From assembly GCF_018613065.1 (NCBI RefSeq), contig NZ_JAGGQW010000057.1, forward strand, positions 62,001 to 126,000: a DNA stretch of 64,000 bases. The letters are read 5' to 3'. The position numbers were made by a program, and so were the translations under genes. Each line of letters starts with the position of its first letter. Position 1 is the stretch's first letter. Below the pieces are notes generated by a model. It was not told the origin of the DNA. It made no database searches and saw nothing but the letters and a program-made list of their open reading frames with translations. This stretch comes from Bacillus sp. ISL-7 (GTDB lineage Bacteria; Bacillota; Bacilli; Bacillales_B; DSM-18226). Below are positions 8,183 to 15,914 of the stretch, in pieces.

Positions 8183-9684
8183 TTAGATGTGTAGTACAGT
8201 GTCCTTGTTTTCTTGAAGCTTTTCATCAAGCCACCATTTAAAACCATTTTCCAATAGCAAGGAATCAGAAGCTGCAGGACCATATGAACCTGACTGATAT
8301 TTATGGAGCGGAACTATATTTCCCTCAAATGCATTAAGAATTGGCTGTACCCATTCCCATGACAATTCAACTTCTTTCCAATGAGCAAAGAAGGTAGAAT
8401 CCCCGTTAACAGCATCATAGATAAGTCTTTCATACGCTTCAGGTACTCCCAATCCTATTTGATCATTTGAAAAATTAATTCTAATAGGAGTAACCTTTCC
8501 ATTTTTTAATGGGTTTTTGCTGTTTAATTGGAAGGAGATATTTTCATTAGGATTAATTTCAATAATTAATAAATTAGGATCGATTTGATTATTTTTATAT
8601 GGTTGGTTTTCCTTATTTTTAAATTCGATGACAATCCGCGTTGATTTTTCCTTCATTCTTTTTCCTGTACGAATGTAAAAGGGAACTCCAGTCCATGATG
8701 GATGATCAATCCACAAACGGGCAGCGACAAATGTATCAGTCGTGGAAAAAGGATTTACTCCAGGCTCTTCTATATAACTTGGAACTTTTTGATCATTCAC
8801 CTCTCCTGAAATGTATTGGCCGCGGACAATATCGTATGGGACATCTTCTTCTTTTACGGGCCGAAGTGACTCCATGACCTTCCGCTTCTCATGTCTAATT
8901 TCCGCTGCGTTAATTTTTCAGGCTTATCCATGGCTGTCATCATCAAAATTTGCAGCATATGGTTTTGAACCATATCACGGATTGCTCCAGCTTGGTCGTA
9001 ATAACCCGCTCTCTTCTCAACCCCAACGGTTTCACTCGCAGTTATTTGGACATTTGCAATATGGTCTTTATTCCATACCGACTGTAATATGGGGTTTGCG
9101 AAAGCCAAGGCTTCCAGGTTCTGAACCATTGGTTTGCCTAAGTAATGGTCGATTCGGTAAATTTCCTCTTCCTCAAAAGCACGGCTGAGTTTTTTATTGA
9201 GTTCACGTGCAGATTTGAGGTCATGACCAAAAGGCTTTTCTATGATTAAACGTTTCCAGCCGGCTGCCTGACCAAGGCCGCTATTTTTTATGTTAAGGGC
9301 AATCGTGTCAAAAAATTCTGGTGCCACTGAAAGATAAAACATACGATTTTCTTCTAAATCAAGATCTTCTTCACGCTGCTTCACTAATTGAAGTAGTTGT
9401 TGATAATCTTCTTTACGGGTTACATCCAATCTACTGTAGCGGAAGTATTCTAAAAATCCCCCCATATTTGCTGCCTCATGTTCTAGGCGGCGTGAAAAGT
9501 CTAATATAGAGTCTTTCACTTTTTCTTGGAAATCTGAATGAGAAAGGTCCCCTCTACCGAGCCCAATAATAGATATGGACTGTGGTAACTTTTGATCAAC
9601 ATACAAGTTGTATATAGCTGGGAAAATCTTTCTCTTTGCTAAATCCCCAGTTGCTCCAAATAAGACAAAGGTCATTGATTCCAT
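8183..9684 (-). pseudogene. zwf: Glucose-6-phosphate 1-dehydrogenase, single-base frameshift
   Basis: The N-terminal frame begins at ATG 9684 (GGGGGATTAATA ahead) with the nucleotide motif FGATGDLAKRK and the active-site RIDHYLGK. It leaves frame at about 8906-8912: the sequence reads TTA-ACG-CAG where TTA-ACN-GCA-GCG is expected. After that point the other frame gives AAEIRHEKRKVMESLRPV and an intact C-terminal domain to residue HI at 8183. One missing base therefore splits an otherwise full-length gene of about 500 codons. Real inactivation, phase variation or a sequencing error are all possible. It would supply 6-phosphogluconolactone and NADPH. Confidence 0.9.
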
Positions 9685-9724
9685 TATTAATCCCCCAAGT
9701 TCGTATTCTGATTTCTCCCATTTT

Positions 9725-10393
9725 CTAGCTTCGGACTTTCGTTGCAAGCTTTTTATCTTTAATAGTAATAACAATATCTGCCATTCCTACAAATAATCCG
9801 TTATCAACTACACCTGGTATGAGGTTCAGGTTTTTCTCTAACTCTCTTGGATGTGTAATTTCTTGAAAACTGCTGTCTATAATAAAATTACCGTTATCTG
9901 TTAGATAAGGGGTTCCATCCTTTTGTCTCAGTTTCGGACTGCCTCCAAGTTCCCTGATATGTTTTACTGTCATTTCGTATCCAAATGGGACCACTTCTAT
10001 TGGCAATGGAAAAGTTCCTAATGTATCTACATTTTTATCAGAGTCGGCAACGACAATGAAAGTTTCAGCTGCTGTAGCGATGATTTTCTCTCTTAAAAGA
10101 GCACCGCCGCCGCCTTTAATGAGATTTAACTCAGGATCTACCTGATCTGCTCCATCAATTGCGACATCAATTTGCTCAATCTCATCTAACGAAGCAAGTG
10201 GAATACCAAGTTCTAACGCTAATTGTTTCGTATGTTCCGAAGTCGGAACTCCTTTAATGGAAAGTCCCTGCTGGACTAACTGACCGAGCTTAGTGATGGT
10301 ATAAAATACAGTAGAACCTGTACCGAGTCCAACCACCATGCCGTCTTTCACATATTCTACAGCTTTTTCTCCTACTTCTTTCTTTTCATTCAA
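9725..10393 (-). CDS. rpiA: Ribose-5-phosphate isomerase A
   Basis: 222 residues. Interconverts ribose and ribulose 5-phosphate. Signatures: the phosphate loop GLGTGSTVFYTI near residue 23, VPTSEHTKQLA, AIDGADQVDPELNLIKGGGGALLREKI with the catalytic Asp and Glu, and the C-terminal MADIVI segment. Start chosen as TTG at 10393, eight bases after AAGGGAGATA; an upstream in-frame ATG would put the ribosome binding site inside the protein. First enzyme gene of the pentose-phosphate operon, 42 bases after a 44-residue small protein. Confidence 0.94.
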   Translation of the reverse strand: MNEKKEVGEKAVEYVKDGMVVGLGTGSTVFYTITKLGQLVQQGLSIKGVPTSEHTKQLALELGIPLASLDEIEQIDVAIDGADQVDPELNLIKGGGGALLREKIIATAAETFIVVADSDKNVDTLGTFPLPIEVVPFGYEMTVKHIRELGGSPKLRQKDGTPYLTDNGNFIIDSSFQEITHPRELEKNLNLIPGVVDNGLFVGMADIVITIKDKKLATKVRS

Positions 10394-10434
10394 GGCTTTA
10401 TCTCCCTTCATCTAAAGTTGGGATTTCTCCACTA

Positions 10435-10569
10435 TTAATTTGTCCATTGTTTTACAACTTGTTCCCATGGCATCTGCAAGATTTGTTTTTCAGGAGTGTC
10501 CTTTCTTGCAATGATATTCGTTTGGTAATTCCTTCCCTTAAAATTAAGTTTTACAGTTACTTCAATCAT
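10435..10569 (-). CDS. Small conserved protein (44 aa), possibly BA3454 stress-response family
   Basis: A 44-residue frame with a good AGGAAG ribosome binding site and a sigma-A promoter. The product begins MIEVTVKLNFKGRNYQTN and ends EQVVKQWTN, a short beta-rich protein resembling the BA3454 family of small Bacillus proteins as I remember them; this needs a profile search. It is the first gene downstream of the pentose-phosphate promoter and therefore probably co-transcribed with rpiA, zwf and the rest. Confidence 0.65.
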   Translation of the reverse strand: MIEVTVKLNFKGRNYQTNIIARKDTPEKQILQMPWEQVVKQWTN

Positions 10570-10647
10570 AGTCTTCACTTCCTAATCATTTTATTATTTG
10601 TGAATTATTAAGGTTATTTTTATTAACCTAGGTAACTTTATGTAACC

Positions 10648-10677
10648 ATAATATATCTTAATGTCGAATGTCGTCAA
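10648..10677 (-). promoter_or_regulatory. Sigma-A promoter of the pentose-phosphate operon
   Basis: Minus strand TTGACG (10677-10672), 18-base spacer, TATTAT (10653-10648). Downstream at about 10612-10628 is the inverted repeat GGTTA-N7-TAACC, a candidate operator in the untranslated leader. Confidence 0.65.
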
Positions 10678-10754
10678 GTAAAGTATTTCAAATTAAAATA
10701 GCAAATCTCGATAAAATTCTTTAACACAGCAGAGTAAATCGGAGTGTATTAGAG

Positions 10755-10802
10755 ATGGTTAAAGGCTGGAAGGAAAGATTTAAAAAACTACAACCTAAAT
10801 AA
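10755..10802 (+). CDS. Possible 15-residue micro-ORF
   Basis: ATG preceded by GGAGTG at eight bases; product MVKGWKERFKKLQPK, strongly basic with one Trp, ending immediately before a strong hairpin terminator. No family recognised. The arrangement of ribosome binding site, short frame and terminator is suggestive, but a frame this short can arise by chance. Confidence 0.3.
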   Translation: MVKGWKERFKKLQPK

Positions 10803-10803
10803 A

Positions 10804-10830
10804 ACGACTCCGGTACAATACCGGAGTCGT
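10804..10830. terminator. Strong bidirectional terminator
   Basis: Perfect 11-bp stem ACGACTCCGGT/ACCGGAGTCGT with a 5-base loop; the TTTTATTT tract on the minus side ends the DUF4405 transcript. Confidence 0.8.
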
Positions 10831-10914
10831 CTACTGGCTTTTAATACAGTCCTTTTTCACACATTTTCTCTCTATCTTTTATGAATGTTTTTATGCGTTC
10901 CAGTCAGACGCAAA

Positions 10915-11733
10915 TTATACTTGTGGTTTAAAATCTCTTGATCTCCGCTTATTCCTTAAGATTCTCTTTTCCAGATAATAAGTAGGAATTATGATTGCTG
11001 CCCAAATCGCAAAATAATTAAGAAGAACGAGAAACGGGTTGCTGCTCTCTCCATGTCCATCCTTACCATGAAATTTTCCTTCACGAAAATCTCCGCCAGG
11101 CGATCCTTGAGGTGTTTTCGTTGTATCACCTATGTTCGTATTAGTTGACTGCCCACTTTGTTGCATTTGTTCCTGCTTAAATTCACCAGCATTTGAAGAA
11201 GCTGTTGAGGAAAACCATTGAATTCCACCGGCCAAAATGGCCATTGATAGTATCACTGATACAAGAACACCCTTCCTAAATTTTCCTTCTTTCGACTTAA
11301 ACGCCTTTTTGCAAATACCCAATACCCATTGCCAATGTACCCCAATGTGAAGACCAACGAAAGCAAGTGTTGCATCAGCAGAGAAACCGTGGATTCCTCG
11401 AATCGAGTGATTCTCTTGAACTGCGAAACTTGGAAGAACTACTTTTGAAATTAATATACCAGTTATAATGACAGTAGCCATAGAAATTAATAGAAGTATA
11501 TTGATCAGATAACTAAATCGAGTTTTTTTAGGGAGTTTGGGGTCCAATATCTTTTTGGTTGTATTTACGACCCAGCGATAGTTCAATCCAATGTGTATAA
11601 GAATAGCTACTCCTATTATCAGACCAGCGATTTCATGAAACGGTAAACCGTTTAATACTCTTGGATTCATTAGCAGCACTAACGTAATAGCCATCATCAA
11701 ATCCAGTATAATTTTTGTATAATTCTTTTTCAT
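10915..11733 (-). CDS. DUF4405 membrane protein, possible haem b binding
   Basis: 272 residues, five to six membrane helices. DUF4405-type helices carry conserved histidines: LPFHEIAGLIIGVAILIHIG near residues 30-49 and RGIHGFSADATLAFVGLHIGVHWQWV near 122-147, the spacing expected of bis-His haem ligands in cytochrome b561-like proteins. A Gln/Ser/Gly-rich segment containing HGKDGHGES links the last two helices. No redox partner lies next to it. Upstream repeats at 11792-11820 suggest control by a response regulator. RBS TTGGAGG. Probable cytoplasmic membrane electron-transfer or sensor component. Confidence 0.72.
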   Translation of the reverse strand: MKKNYTKIILDLMMAITLVLLMNPRVLNGLPFHEIAGLIIGVAILIHIGLNYRWVVNTTKKILDPKLPKKTRFSYLINILLLISMATVIITGILISKVVLPSFAVQENHSIRGIHGFSADATLAFVGLHIGVHWQWVLGICKKAFKSKEGKFRKGVLVSVILSMAILAGGIQWFSSTASSNAGEFKQEQMQQSGQSTNTNIGDTTKTPQGSPGGDFREGKFHGKDGHGESSNPFLVLLNYFAIWAAIIIPTYYLEKRILRNKRRSRDFKPQV

Positions 11734-11791
11734 ATAATAAATACCTCCAAATTCAACATTAACCTTAACTGGTTCCCATTTTATTTGGATA

Positions 11792-11820
11792 ACCTTAAGA
11801 AAACCTTAAGGTCTTAAGGT
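11792..11820 (-). promoter_or_regulatory. Phased ACCTTAAG direct repeats upstream of DUF4405 gene
   Basis: ACCTTAAG occurs at 11792-11799 and 11803-11810, exactly 11 bp apart, with a third copy inverted at 11813-11820 and a weaker copy at 11762-11769. Eleven-base phased direct repeats are typical binding sites of OmpR/PhoB-family response regulators. A TAAAAT -10-like box lies near 11776-11781 on the minus side without a clear -35. Confidence 0.5.
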
Positions 11821-11887
11821 AGAAAACAAAGAAACAACAACGGACCCTTCTAATATAACTGTAATTAGTGAAAGTCCCCGTTAATTG

Positions 11888-11913
11888 AAAAGGGAGCCCC
11901 TAGGCTCCCTTTT
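11888..11913. terminator. Intrinsic terminator of the MFS gene
   Basis: AAAAGGGAGCC pairs with GGCTCCCTTTT around a 4-base loop, seven bases after the MFS stop on the minus strand. Confidence 0.85.
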
Positions 11914-11919
11914 CGAACA

Positions 11920-13353
11920 TTAATGGATCGAATTCATCGACGCATGTTTGACGACAACGCGGCGGATGAAGAACGCCATAGCAAGACCGATTAGCGTAAC
12001 GGTCAACGTGAACAAGAACACGTTCTGTGAGCCGAACGTCATCGCGTTAGCCATCTCAGACTGTTTCGTTGGCGTTGGGGAGTTGTGCAAATACTTATCC
12101 ATACCGCTTGTAAGGATGATAATGGCAATCGCTGTTCCAATTGCTCCTGCGACCTGCTGAAGCGTGTTCATGACTGCCGTACCATGTGGGTAAAGCTCCG
12201 GTGGCAGCTCGTTCAGCCCGTTAGTCTGCGCCGGCATCCAAACCATTGAGATACCGACCATTAATCCGATATGCAACGAGACGATAAAAGCAATCGAAGA
12301 TGCAGACGATATGTCGGAAAGAAACCATATCGATATCGCGACGACGATGAGACCTGGAATAACCAGCCACTTCGGCCCATATTTATCGAACAAACTCCCC
12401 ATGCGCGGCGACAGGATACCGTTCAACGCGCTGCCCGGCAACAGCATAAGTCCAGCGGCAAACGGTGACAGGCTCATACCATTCTGAAGAAACATTGGCA
12501 GAATAATCATGCTAGACAAGATAATCATCATCGATGACAGTACCAAAAGCAGCCCCACGTTGTACATCGGGTACTTGAAGACGCGCAAGTCCATCATAGG
12601 TTCGCGCATAACTGTCTGCCGCCGCGTGAACAACACGAGTGCGACTAGCCCGATGATAATTGAAGTGACCACGACCGGGCTGGTCCAACCTTCGGTGCCT
12701 TCTCCTGCCTTGCTGAAGCCGAAGACGACGCCACCGAAGCCGAGCGTTGATAATGCAACTGATAATAGATCAATGCGAGGTTTCGTCACCTCTGTGACGT
12801 TTTCCAAATACTTCAACCCTACCAAAAGCCCTATCACCAAAAATGGCAGTGATACCCAAAATATATAATGCCATGATAAGTATTCAATTAGGAGACCAGC
12901 TACAGTCGGGCCGGTCGCCGGAGCGAACATGATGACAAGTCCGACAAACCCCATCGCCGCCCCACGTTTCTCAGGTGGATACACGACGAGGATCGTATTG
13001 AACATGAGCGGAATCAACAGGCCCATTCCCACCGCCTGTAAAACACGAGCAACCATAAGGATTTCGAAATTGAATGCGAGCGCCGCAATTAAAGTGCCGA
13101 CAATCAAGCTCGTAAGAGAACCAATAAACAATTGCCTTGTCGTAAACCATTGTAGCAGTAACCCAGTCATCGGCATCAGAATGCCGAGTGTAAGTAAGAA
13201 CCCTGTTGTCAACCACTGTGCGGTTGCAGCTGAAATTTGGAACACATCCATTAAATTACTAATCGCTATGTTGAGCGCCGTCTCGCTGAACATGCCAACG
13301 AAACCGCAGATAAGCAGCGACGCCATAATAGCTCGCGTATTGTATTGTTTCAT
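11920..13353 (-). CDS. MDR family MFS transporter (DHA2 type, 14 helices)
   Basis: 477 residues with about 14 hydrophobic helices. The DHA2 antiporter pattern is visible: TAQWLTTGFLLTLGILMPMTG, the motif-C-like FAPATGPTVAGLL near residue 145 and the RVLQAVGMGLLIPLM segment. Expected to export drugs by proton antiport across the cytoplasmic membrane. Start at ATG 13353; an in-frame GTG four codons earlier lies in GGAAGTGGAG, the ribosome binding site. The gene is visibly richer in GC (many CGC, GCG, ACG codons) than its neighbours, which suggests acquisition from another lineage. It stands alone with its own terminator and no adjacent regulator. Confidence 0.88.
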   Translation of the reverse strand: MKQYNTRAIMASLLICGFVGMFSETALNIAISNLMDVFQISAATAQWLTTGFLLTLGILMPMTGLLLQWFTTRQLFIGSLTSLIVGTLIAALAFNFEILMVARVLQAVGMGLLIPLMFNTILVVYPPEKRGAAMGFVGLVIMFAPATGPTVAGLLIEYLSWHYIFWVSLPFLVIGLLVGLKYLENVTEVTKPRIDLLSVALSTLGFGGVVFGFSKAGEGTEGWTSPVVVTSIIIGLVALVLFTRRQTVMREPMMDLRVFKYPMYNVGLLLVLSSMMIILSSMIILPMFLQNGMSLSPFAAGLMLLPGSALNGILSPRMGSLFDKYGPKWLVIPGLIVVAISIWFLSDISSASSIAFIVSLHIGLMVGISMVWMPAQTNGLNELPPELYPHGTAVMNTLQQVAGAIGTAIAIIILTSGMDKYLHNSPTPTKQSEMANAMTFGSQNVFLFTLTVTLIGLAMAFFIRRVVVKHASMNSIH

Positions 13354-13618
13354 TATCGACTCCACTTCCCTCTACTAAAAATGTACACCTAATTCTTTAT
13401 AAAGATTATTTTCGATTTTAACATATCCTTAATAAAACTGATTTATCTCCCTCCGTCTTCGGGTTTGTTCACTCCCACGTATCGATGCTGACTTTCGATG
13501 TGAGTCTAATATTTTACCATACTTCTCTCCTGGAGCTTCAACATAAAATCTTATTGAACAGATAAAAATTATCAATTATGGTATGATTGTATAAGTTAAT
13601 TATTTAAGGAGTGAAATC

Positions 13619-13870
13619 ATGAGTGTACATAAAGATTTAATTAAACACGCGGCAAATCAACATGAAACCTATCAAAAATTCTTAGAGCTCGATCAACAAC
13701 GCGAACAATATATCGAAGAAGCGATTGAGTTATGTAAGCAAGGTAAACCTTTTTCAACCGATAAAATCAATGCAGTCACCAATATTATTAATAAAATCAA
13801 CCTGCGCTTTATTCCAACGAGGCAAACCGTTACGGGTGAAATGGTCCAGGAATTCGTGAAAAAAAACTAA
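13619..13870 (+). CDS. DUF2533 family protein (YpbS-like)
   Basis: 83 residues, mostly helical and charged, no signal or membrane segment. The pattern KDLIKHAANQHETYQKFLEL, GKPFSTDKINAVT and PTRQTVTGEMVQEFV fits the DUF2533 family, whose B. subtilis member is YpbS; its function is not known. RBS TTAAGGAGTG. Monocistronic: a hairpin follows immediately. Convergent with the next gene. Confidence 0.8.
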   Translation: MSVHKDLIKHAANQHETYQKFLELDQQREQYIEEAIELCKQGKPFSTDKINAVTNIINKINLRFIPTRQTVTGEMVQEFVKKN

Positions 13871-13882
13871 TAATAAATAAAG

Positions 13883-13910
13883 AACGGACAGAATCGTTAG
13901 ATCCTGTCCG
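13883..13910. terminator. Intrinsic terminator between convergent genes
   Basis: ACGGACAG/CTGTCCGT stem with a 12-base loop, T-rich on the plus side and A-rich on the other; serves both converging genes. Confidence 0.75.
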
Positions 13911-13928
13911 TCTTTGTTATATAGATGG

Positions 13929-14420
13929 TTACTTTTTAAAAATAGTCGCGATGACTTGATCATAGGTCATTTCTGTATCGACTGTGAATGTACCCGGACG
14001 CAAATTTTTCTCGACACCTTTTTTCTCTACATCTCTTGAGAATTTAAAATCATCAGGTACGATTTTTGCTTTTTCAAGCATTCTACCGACATCGATGCTG
14101 GTCATCCCTTGTGTTACTGAAATAACTGCTCGATAGACGATCTTTTTAGAATTATTATTGGCTGAAGCCGCTGAAGCCGCTTTTTTAGTTGCTTCTATTG
14201 TCTTATCATAGTCTGCCTTCGGTTGAACAATATACCCAGCTGTTAAAAGCTTATCTTTCATCTCTGCTTCAGTTGGTTGAACGACTGTTTTCTGCACGCT
14301 TTTGGTCGGTTTGGGAGCTGCTTTTGTGACTGCAGGATCTTCAGTGAAGTAAACAGCACCACAAATGGTCGAAGCTAGAAGAATTCCGGCCGCAAAGCTG
14401 CTCACTACATTAAATTTCAT
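13929..14420 (-). CDS. Membrane-anchored protein with MltG-like C-terminal module
   Basis: 163 residues. Residues 1-25 form a hydrophobic signal or anchor helix; a Lys/Pro/Gln linker and an Ala/Lys helix follow. The last about 65 residues (VISVTQGMTSIDVGRMLEKAKIV, then LRPGTFTVDTEMTYDQVIATIF) resemble the LysM-like substrate-recognition subdomain of endolytic transglycosylase MltG (YceG) but the catalytic domain is absent, so enzyme activity should not be assumed. Its start overlaps the upstream gene by 11 bases, implying co-expression. Confidence 0.65.
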   Translation of the reverse strand: MKFNVVSSFAAGILLASTICGAVYFTEDPAVTKAAPKPTKSVQKTVVQPTEAEMKDKLLTAGYIVQPKADYDKTIEATKKAASAASANNNSKKIVYRAVISVTQGMTSIDVGRMLEKAKIVPDDFKFSRDVEKKGVEKNLRPGTFTVDTEMTYDQVIATIFKK

Positions 14421-14793
14421 TTGCTAATTTGCTCCTTTCATCCTTTGCTGCTAGATAAGGTGCAAGGAATTGGTTAATTTCACTCTCTGAAACTTGTTTT
14501 TTCTGAGCAATGGATTCAATCGAATATTTGCGTTTATATAAATCTAGTATTTCACGCTTAAATATCATTTCTTCTGGAGTCAGTTGAACGCCTGCTTCCT
14601 TTGTGACCACTTCTAAATCAAGTTCCAAATTGCGAATTTGATCGTGCACGTTATTGATATCCTTCATTACAGCCACATGAACCATATCAATTTCCTTATG
14701 TTTTTGTTTTTCTAAGTTGCGATTCGATATAATTGAAACGATTAGCAACACAGCTGATATCGCAATCAACAGAATTATAGTCCATTCCATCAT
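14410..14793 (-). CDS. Membrane protein with coiled coil and HTH-like C-terminus
   Basis: 127 residues from the ATG at 14793 (GGAGG eight bases upstream). An N-terminal helix (WTIILLIAISAVLLIVSII) is followed by a coiled-coil region and a C-terminal stretch, LDLYKRKYSIESIAQKKQVSESEINQFL, that reads like a small helix-turn-helix of the DUF6115/resolvase kind. Function unknown; first gene of a two-gene unit with the MltG-like protein. Confidence 0.6.
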   Translation of the reverse strand: MMEWTIILLIAISAVLLIVSIISNRNLEKQKHKEIDMVHVAVMKDINNVHDQIRNLELDLEVVTKEAGVQLTPEEMIFKREILDLYKRKYSIESIAQKKQVSESEINQFLAPYLAAKDERSKLANEI

Positions 14794-14899
14794 ATTAGTT
14801 TCCTCCTTTTTTACATAGCAATCCACAATTCCCTATTATACATCCTAAATATAAATATTTCGATTAAAAGCGACTAAATAAGACACAAGTCGGATGGAT

Positions 14900-14928
14900 T
14901 TGACAAATCGAACCACCTTTTCTATAAA
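14900..14928 (+). promoter_or_regulatory. Orphan sigma-A promoter directed at a terminator
   Basis: TTGACA (14900-14905), 17 bases, TATAAA (14923-14928). Transcription would start near 14935 and meet a hairpin at 14942-14975. No plus-strand gene follows; it faces the 3' end of the RDD gene. Confidence 0.45.
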
Positions 14929-14941
14929 ATTACTACACGAA

Positions 14942-14975
14942 AAAAAGCAATGCAGGTACGAATGCATTACTTTTT
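14942..14975. terminator. Terminator of the RDD gene
   Basis: AAAAAGcAATGCA pairs with TGCATTaCTTTTT (one mismatch), followed on the minus strand by eight T. Confidence 0.75.
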
Positions 14976-14995
14976 CCGTGGTTTTATATTGATTC

Positions 14996-15799
14996 TCACA
15001 GTTCAAACTCCCATTCATCCTTTAGAATTAAATAAAGGACAAGAAGGGTGTTTTCGAGATCAGAAGTTTTTTCCCCTGCCGGATCCAGTCCGATTTTCGG
15101 AAATAACAGTAAGGCGATTTGTTCCGTTAGTTGTTTTCTTTCAACTAATGGGATTTGCTGAAAACGGCTGGCATATGTACTGACGAGCTTCCAATCCTTT
15201 ATTCCCAATGATTTTAGCGTCCATTCATCAATAGTGAGATCTTCCTTGGTAAGCCCTCTGTTGTTGATTTCTTCTTCGAGAGGTGATTGTTTCTTATTCC
15301 GTTTTACCTTGCGCTCATGAACGACAATCGTCCCAGCGACAAGATCGCCGAGCCGTTTATGTTTAGAATGGAAAAAGATCATAATAATACCTAGAAAATA
15401 AGCTGTCGGCAAGGAATCAATGATTCGGATCAGATTCCGGATAAAGCTGGAAAGCAACGTGATGCTATGACCGTTTTCCTGAATGACCCGGATTCCCATT
15501 AACTTCTTCCCAAGCGTTCTCCCCCCCGAGAAAAACTCAAACGCAAAAAAGTAGCCCCAATTAACGAGAAACAACATGATAATCGTTATTGCAATAGGCA
15601 GTGAATTCCCGATCAAAACAAATTCCATTTTTGACATCCCGTCCAGGATGAAAAAAAGGACAATCAAGGACAAAATGTTAAAAGCCATTAATAATAACTG
15701 GTCAATGATAAAGGCTGCAGACCTGCTTCCTAAACCAGCGATTTGAAACTGAATCGACACGAATTCGGGTGTTTTTATATCTACATGATCTTCATTCAT
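14996..15799 (-). CDS. RDD family membrane protein
   Basis: 267 residues. The RDD domain spans about residues 15-165, opening with the Arg- and Asp-containing GLGSRSAAFIIDQLLLMAFN helix and containing GGRTLGKKLMGIRVI and the closing KHKRLGDLVAGTIVV, both family hallmarks. A soluble C-terminal extension of about 95 residues follows. RDD proteins are three-helix membrane proteins of mostly unknown function, some implicated in Na+/H+ exchange. Location next to the MoxR/DUF58 cluster and divergent to the SpoIIM-like gene is a recurring gene neighbourhood. Confidence 0.86.
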   Translation of the reverse strand: MNEDHVDIKTPEFVSIQFQIAGLGSRSAAFIIDQLLLMAFNILSLIVLFFILDGMSKMEFVLIGNSLPIAITIIMLFLVNWGYFFAFEFFSGGRTLGKKLMGIRVIQENGHSITLLSSFIRNLIRIIDSLPTAYFLGIIMIFFHSKHKRLGDLVAGTIVVHERKVKRNKKQSPLEEEINNRGLTKEDLTIDEWTLKSLGIKDWKLVSTYASRFQQIPLVERKQLTEQIALLLFPKIGLDPAGEKTSDLENTLLVLYLILKDEWEFEL

Positions 15800-15914
15800 A
15801 AGCTTCCCCCTGTCACATGGTTGATTATTTCTATTTCTATTTTTCTACAATATTCCTATAATAAGGAGAATAAAGACAAAATTAATACATAGGCCCATTA
15901 AAGTAGGTGTCAGG

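Noticed and set aside
12509..13378. Long plus-strand frames opposite the MFS gene
   Set aside because: GC-rich codon bias on the minus strand leaves antisense frames open; composition and lack of ribosome binding sites mark them as shadows.
13400..13560. Open minus-strand frame ending REINQFY upstream of the MFS gene
   Set aside because: No start codon or ribosome binding site and no recognisable family; it may be chance or a worn gene end.
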